NCBI GenBank assembly: GCA_937871685.1
Contig: CALMOL010000250.1
Location: 1-17,571, forward strand
DNA: 17,571 nt
DNA from: an uncultured Verrucomicrobiota bacterium
Lineage (GTDB): Bacteria > Verrucomicrobiota > Verrucomicrobiia > Chthoniobacterales > SZAS-18
Direction of reading: 5' to 3'
Positions 13,836 to 17,571 of this stretch are shown piece after piece. The position numbers and the translations under genes are program-made. Positions within the stretch are counted from its first letter, which is position 1. Each line of letters starts with the position of its first letter. A model generated the notes under the pieces. That model saw only the letters and a program-made list of their open reading frames with translations. It was not told the DNA's origin and did no database searches.

Positions 13836-14501
13836 TCATGCGCCCCGCCACAGTTTTCGGAAGACCGCCACGTGCCCAGCGAGCGCCGCCGCCACCGCGA
13901 CCGTCGGCAGCCAGACAAAGGGGAAGTGCGCTACCCACACGTTGTCCGGCTTGAGCCGCTGGAAGGTCGTCGGGAAGCTCAGGATCGCGATCCCCACCAC
14001 CCACGCCAGCAGGCCGAGCGCCATGAGGTTCCAGGCCAGCACCAACCACCGCGGCAATCGCTCCACGAAAGAAAAGAGCAGCAGCGCGCTGATTCCCGAA
14101 AGCACGTCGAAGTTGTATCCGTTCCAAGACATCTGCGGCGGCGCCACGCCCTCGGTCGCCGCGCGGTGGATCAGGAACTCTACCGCGATGCGAAAGGCCT
14201 GGAAGCCGACCAAAAACGTCAGCGGCAAGCGCGCCAGCCGCTCGCCCGGCCTCGTCAGCCCGGACGCGATCGTCCCAACGAAAGTCGGAAGGAAGAGCAG
14301 GAGAATCCGCGGCGGCGTGGAAGAAAAATCGGTCAGCACTCCGCTCGCCGCGATGCCCCCCGTGAGCGCCAGCCACGCCGCGCCGGCCAGCAAGAACCCG
14401 CGCGACCGCAAGACATAGGCGAACACGCCCACGAGCAGGGCCGACACGGCGACGAACCCGCCTTGGAGCAAGGTGCTTGGCGGCGCGGGCAAGGGAGTCA
14501 T
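13836..14501 (-). CDS. Seven-TM hypothetical membrane protein
   Basis: I do not recognise a named family. The ATG at 14501 gives 221 residues and opens with MTPLPAPPSTLLQGGF; an ATG at 14528 would add nine residues. Seven hydrophobic segments are visible, roughly at residues 15-30, 35-55, 65-82, 90-110, 128-145, 150-174 and 186-212. Conserved-looking features include FRIAVEFLIHRA (residues about 102-113), MSWNGYNFDVLSG and HFPFVWLPT. It should be an integral inner-membrane protein. The start lies 195 bp from the divergent MoxR-type ATPase gene, and the gap carries a repeat hairpin. The coding call is firm because of the clear hydrophobic pattern; function is unknown. Confidence 0.75.
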   Translation of the reverse strand: MTPLPAPPSTLLQGGFVAVSALLVGVFAYVLRSRGFLLAGAAWLALTGGIAASGVLTDFSSTPPRILLLFLPTFVGTIASGLTRPGERLARLPLTFLVGFQAFRIAVEFLIHRAATEGVAPPQMSWNGYNFDVLSGISALLLFSFVERLPRWLVLAWNLMALGLLAWVVGIAILSFPTTFQRLKPDNVWVAHFPFVWLPTVAVAAALAGHVAVFRKLWRGA

Positions 14502-14588
14502 GCGTTTCCCGAACGAACCCCAGGCCATTGAGCGTCACAATCATCGCTTTGCGCTTTCGGGACTTTCGCTTCGCCGGGTCGAGCCGCG

Positions 14589-14625
14589 TTCTGGAGTGCG
14601 GTGTCCCCCGACACCGCTTTGCAAA
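14589..14625. repeat. CTGGAGTGCGG-type repeat with perfect hairpin
   Basis: GCGGTGTC-CCCC-GACACCGC is a perfect 8-bp stem with a 4-base loop at 14598-14617, within the word string TTCTGGAGTGCGGTGTCCCC (14589-14608) and CACCGCTTTGCAAAAG. From memory this matches the form of a very common intergenic repeat of Verrucomicrobiota. It shares CTGGAGTGCGG / TTTGGAGTGCGG with the larger palindrome at 10661-10699. It lies between divergent genes, so it is not a terminator by position. Two TTTGCAA words (14618-14624 and 14633-14639) follow, spaced 15 bp. Confidence 0.65.
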
Positions 14626-14695
14626 AGTTGCGTTTGCAAGCGCATTATTTTTCCTTGCGCCGTCGCTAGGCCATCGGGGAACGTGCGCGCCCGCC

Positions 14696-15781
14696 ATGGC
14701 CGAACTCCGCCTCCCCGCCGAGCAGAAACACCAAGCTGAGCTCGCCGCCCTGGCAGCGGCCGACTCCCATCCCCGCCCGCCGCGCTGGCTTCTCTCCCCG
14801 AAGGCGGTCGAGACCTACATCCTCGGCGCGGACCGGCCCGTCGGCGGCGTGACGATCACCCCGAAATACATCGGCGACCGCGCGCTCATCCAGGTGGCCA
14901 TCGCCACCCTCGCCTCGGACCGCGCGCTCATGCTCGCCGGCGAGCCGGGCACCGCCAAGAGCTGGCTGAGCGAGCACCTCTGCGCGGCCATCTGCGGCAC
15001 CTCGCAGCTCACCGTGCAGGGCACCGCCGGCACCAGCGAGGAGCACCTCAAATACGGCTGGAACTACGCCCTGCTCCTCGCCGAGGGCCCCAGCGAGCGC
15101 GCCCTCGTCCCCTCGCCGATCCTCCGCGCCATGCGCGGCGGGCAGATCGCCCGCGTCGAGGAAATCACCCGCACCAGCCCCGAGGTGCAGGACGCCCTCA
15201 TCTCGATCCTCTCCGAGAAGCAGATCGCCATCCCGGAGCTGAACGCGAGCGTTTCGGCCGAGCGCGGCTTCTCCATCATCGCCACCGCCAACACGCGCGA
15301 CCGCGGCGTCAACGAGATGAGCGCCGCGCTCAAGCGCCGCTTTAATTTCGTCGTGGTCCCGGTCGTCGAGGACCTCGAGCAGGAGATCCGCATCGTCCAG
15401 CAGCGCGAGGCCGAGCTGCGCTCCGATTACCAGGTCGGCACGGCCGCGCCCGACGAGCTGGCGCGCTTGCTCGTCACGCTCTTCCAGGAACTGCGCCGCG
15501 GCAGCACGGCCGACGGCAAGACCAAAATCAAGAGCCCGCAGGGCGTCCTCTCCACCGCCGAGGCCATCTCGGTGCTCTTCAACGGCGGCATCCTCGCGCA
15601 GAGCTTCGGCTCCGGCGCAGTCACCGGCGAAGACCTCGCGCGCGCCCTCACCGGTGCCCTCGCCAAGGAAGGCCGCGACGATCTCAAGGTGCTCAAGGAA
15701 TACGTCGAGACCATCGCCAAGAGCCGCCCGGGAGCGTGGAAATCGTTCTATCAGGCGGCGAAGAAGGCCCTGCCCGCCTGA
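14696..15781 (+). CDS. MoxR-type AAA+ ATPase (YehL-like)
   Basis: The ATG at 14696 gives 361 residues. The frame stays open upstream but there runs through the repeat hairpin, so the 14696 start is preferred. Walker A is GEPGTAKS at 82-89. The Walker B region reads GQIARVEEITR (149-159), with Glu155-Glu156 where Asp-Glu is usual. Sensor 1 is ATANTRDRG (196-204, Asn199), and ALKRRF (211-216) supplies the arginine finger. The C-terminal lid spans about 250-360. MoxR ATPases are AAA+ chaperones that remodel or activate partner proteins, often with VWA-domain co-factors. The DUF5682 gene begins 4 bp after the stop, so the two are certainly co-transcribed. Length and partner match, to my memory, E. 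coli YehL. The target of the chaperone is unknown. Confidence 0.9.
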   Translation: MAELRLPAEQKHQAELAALAAADSHPRPPRWLLSPKAVETYILGADRPVGGVTITPKYIGDRALIQVAIATLASDRALMLAGEPGTAKSWLSEHLCAAICGTSQLTVQGTAGTSEEHLKYGWNYALLLAEGPSERALVPSPILRAMRGGQIARVEEITRTSPEVQDALISILSEKQIAIPELNASVSAERGFSIIATANTRDRGVNEMSAALKRRFNFVVVPVVEDLEQEIRIVQQREAELRSDYQVGTAAPDELARLLVTLFQELRRGSTADGKTKIKSPQGVLSTAEAISVLFNGGILAQSFGSGAVTGEDLARALTGALAKEGRDDLKVLKEYVETIAKSRPGAWKSFYQAAKKALPA

Positions 15782-15785
15782 GCCG

Positions 15786-17571
15786 ATGTCGCTCGCCGGC
15801 GTGCATCTCTTCCCGGTGCGGCACCACTCGCCGCGCGCCGCTCGGGCGCTGGGCGCGCTGCTCGACGCGGTGCGGCCGGCGGTGGTGCTCGTCGAGGGCC
15901 CCGAGGACGCGCTCCCCTTGCTGCCGCAGCTGACCGACCCGGCCTGCGAGCCGCCCGTCGCCATCCTCGCCTACCGCACGGACGGCAAGCCGCAGAGCTG
16001 CTTCTGGCCCTTCGCGTCGTATTCGCCGGAGTTCGCCGCGCTGCGCTGGGCGGCAAGGAACGGCGCCGTGGGCGGGTTCGTGGACTGGCCCGCCGGCCTC
16101 GCGCTGGCGGACGACCCGACCGGCAGCGAGCCGCCGGCGGCCGATGACCTCGGCTTGGTAGCCGGCCGGTCGCACTGGGAAGAGCTGGCCATCCACCAGG
16201 GGATGCGCTCCTTCGAGGAATTTTGGGAGGCGAGCTTCGAGGCGCCCGACTACGCTCCCCTCGCTTTTTCCGCCGCGATCGAGGCGTTCGCGGAATGGGT
16301 TGGCGCGCACGGCCAGCGCGAGCGTTCCATGGATCTGCGCGACGCCTGGATGGCGCGCCGGATCCTGGACCGGATCGAGGCCGGCACGCCGCCGGAACGC
16401 ATCGTGGCCGTGCTCGGCGCGGCGCACGTCGCGGCGCTGCGCGCGGGGCGCTACCGGCTCGAACTCAACGCCGAGCAACCTGCCCCGCTGCCGGCGGCAC
16501 TGACGCTGATCCCGTTCTCGTATCCGCGCCTTTCCGAGCAGAGCGGCTACGGCGCGGGCAACCGCGCGCCGTTCTTCTACGAGCGCGCCTTCGGGGCGGG
16601 GGTGGACTACGCGCGCGCCACGCTGGAAACGCTGCTCGCCTTCGGCAGCGACCTGCGCCTGCGCGGCTTCAGCGTGTCGCTGGCGGACTGCATCGAGGCT
16701 TACCGGCTCGCGGTCACGCTGGCCGGAGTGCGCGGCAAGTCCATGCCCGGCCTCGACGAGGTGCGCGAAGCCGCCCAGGCCACGCTGGCGCGCGGCGAGC
16801 GCGCGCCCATCGACGCCCACCTGACCCCGCTGCTCATCGGCCGGCGCATCGGCCGCCTGGGGTCCAAATCCGGCCGCAACCCGCTCCAGCTCGAGTTTTG
16901 GGCCGCGCTCGACCGCTTCGGCCTGCCGCGCGTGGACGAGCCGGTCACCGCGACCCTGCGCCTGAACGACCCGCGCCAGTCCGAGGCGAGCGTTTTCCTG
17001 CACCGCCTGCGCGTGGCCGGCGTGCCCTACGCCGCGTTCCTCGGCTCGCAGCGGGTGTCCACGCGGGCGCGGGCCGGCGAGGAGGCGCCGGGCGGCTTCG
17101 GCGCCCTTTCCCGCGTGCGCGAGCACTGGGAAGCACAGTGGACCCCCGCAACCGACGCCGCCCTCGCCGAGCGGATCGTGTATGGCGACCGCCTGCCGCA
17201 GGTTTGCGAGCGCCGCTTGGGCGAGCGCCTGGAAACGGTGACGGCGGCCGTCGCCGCCAGCGAACTCCTCGTGGACGCCGTGCTGACCGACGCCCGCGAG
17301 GCCACCGCCCGCGCGCTCGCCGCGCTGGACCGCGCGAGCATCGCCGACGAGGACGTGGCCTCGCTCGCCGGCGCCGCGCGCACCCTCGGCGGACTGTGCG
17401 CCTACGGCACGTCGCGCCCCGCGCTGGAGCAGGCCGCGGGCACGGTGGAGAAGTTGTTCGCGCTCACCTTCACCCGCGCGGTCATGCGCCTGGACCCCGC
17501 CTGCCGCGGCGACGCCGAGGCGACCGCCCCCGCCCGGGGCGCCCAGGGCCCCGGGCCCCCGCAGGCGCGAG
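15786..17571 (+). CDS. DUF5682-type protein, partner of the MoxR ATPase (partial, 3' end outside window)
   Basis: The ATG at 15786 follows the ATPase stop by 4 bp. The frame is open for 595 codons to the window edge with no stop, against about 750 residues expected for the family. Near the start FPVRHHSP (9-16) and VVLVEGPED (33-41) are the family signature, and IVAVLGAAHVAAL brings H214. Spaced His / Glu-Gly-Pro / Gly-x-x-His motifs resemble the TIKI, TraB, EreA and ChaN hydrolase-like superfamily, so the N-terminal 230 residues may be a metal-dependent enzyme domain. The remainder is alpha-rich, with SYPRLSEQSGYGAGNRAPFFYE (about 240-261) and a C-terminal helical region. It is cytoplasmic, with no signal peptide. 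VWA and SWIM-type genes may follow outside the window. The molecular function of the family is not established. Confidence 0.82.
   Translation, partial: MSLAGVHLFPVRHHSPRAARALGALLDAVRPAVVLVEGPEDALPLLPQLTDPACEPPVAILAYRTDGKPQSCFWPFASYSPEFAALRWAARNGAVGGFVDWPAGLALADDPTGSEPPAADDLGLVAGRSHWEELAIHQGMRSFEEFWEASFEAPDYAPLAFSAAIEAFAEWVGAHGQRERSMDLRDAWMARRILDRIEAGTPPERIVAVLGAAHVAALRAGRYRLELNAEQPAPLPAALTLIPFSYPRLSEQSGYGAGNRAPFFYERAFGAGVDYARATLETLLAFGSDLRLRGFSVSLADCIEAYRLAVTLAGVRGKSMPGLDEVREAAQATLARGERAPIDAHLTPLLIGRRIGRLGSKSGRNPLQLEFWAALDRFGLPRVDEPVTATLRLNDPRQSEASVFLHRLRVAGVPYAAFLGSQRVSTRARAGEEAPGGFGALSRVREHWEAQWTPATDAALAERIVYGDRLPQVCERRLGERLETVTAAVAASELLVDAVLTDAREATARALAALDRASIADEDVASLAGAARTLGGLCAYGTSRPALEQAAGTVEKLFALTFTRAVMRLDPACRGDAEATAPARGAQGPGPPQAR

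Noticed and set aside
14477..14695. Upstream extension of the MoxR ATPase
   Set aside because: The extra residues come from the divergent gene start and the repeat hairpin; the ATG at 14696 fits the expected family length.
15693..17126. Minus-strand frame of 477 codons opposite the DUF5682 gene
   Set aside because: It has no recognisable motif and is opposed by a continuous frame with family signatures starting 4 bp after the ATPase stop.
17525..17571. Very G/C-rich end of the window within the DUF5682 frame, possible sequencing error
   Set aside because: The frame remains open and nothing proves an error, but the last 15 or so residues (Ala/Gly/Pro-rich) should be read with caution.

Overview
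The window is GC-rich, densely coding bacterial chromosome with no tRNA, rRNA, CRISPR array or insertion sequence visible. It carries 15 protein genes, two of them cut by the window edges. Several intergenic gaps hold large imperfect palindromes built on words such as CTTTGGAG(T/C)GCGGGAGC, CTGGAGTGCGGTGTC, CACAGAG...CTCTGTGGCAAA and ACCGAGAGG. From memory these resemble the dispersed intergenic repeats of Verrucomicrobiota (Opitutales-like) genomes. GYF_2-RDD architecture, DUF3455 and the near absence of Shine-Dalgarno motifs fit that guess, but the taxonomic call is inference.

Layout. At the left edge is the start of a small minus-strand lipoprotein gene. Divergent from it, a plus-strand pair (446-2480) encodes a multidomain DUF4388 / winged-helix / GYF_2 / zinc-ribbon / RDD membrane protein and a small single-TM protein. 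A minus-strand pair (2500-4028) encodes a divergent ADP-ribosylglycohydrolase of the J1-crystallin/SelJ type and a VOC-fold protein, joined by an ATGA overlap. Divergent from that pair, a plus-strand operon (4225-9736) carries a TetR regulator, a periplasmic adaptor and an RND efflux pump. Near-identical palindromes (TGACGNNTCGTCA) lie before the regulator and before the adaptor and very probably are its operators.

Region 9737-14501 is a run of single genes: a glyoxalase-II-like metallo-beta-lactamase protein (-), an Rrf2 regulator with four cysteines (-), a membrane-anchored GH25 lysozyme (+), a secreted DUF3455 protein (-), an atypical SDR epimerase-like protein (-) and a seven-TM membrane protein (-). 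The gaps at 9737-9822, 10450-10778 and 14502-14695 hold the palindromic repeats.

The right end (14696-17571) is the start of an operon with a MoxR-type AAA+ ATPase followed 4 bp later by a DUF5682-type protein that runs off the window. This pair resembles the E. coli yehL-yehM type of MoxR cluster, in which VWA and SWIM-type partners usually follow. The N-terminal part of the DUF5682 protein shows spaced His, Glu-Gly-Pro and Gly-x-x-His motifs like those of the TIKI/TraB/EreA/ChaN hydrolase superfamily. This poorly described module is the best candidate in the window for an undescribed biological system.
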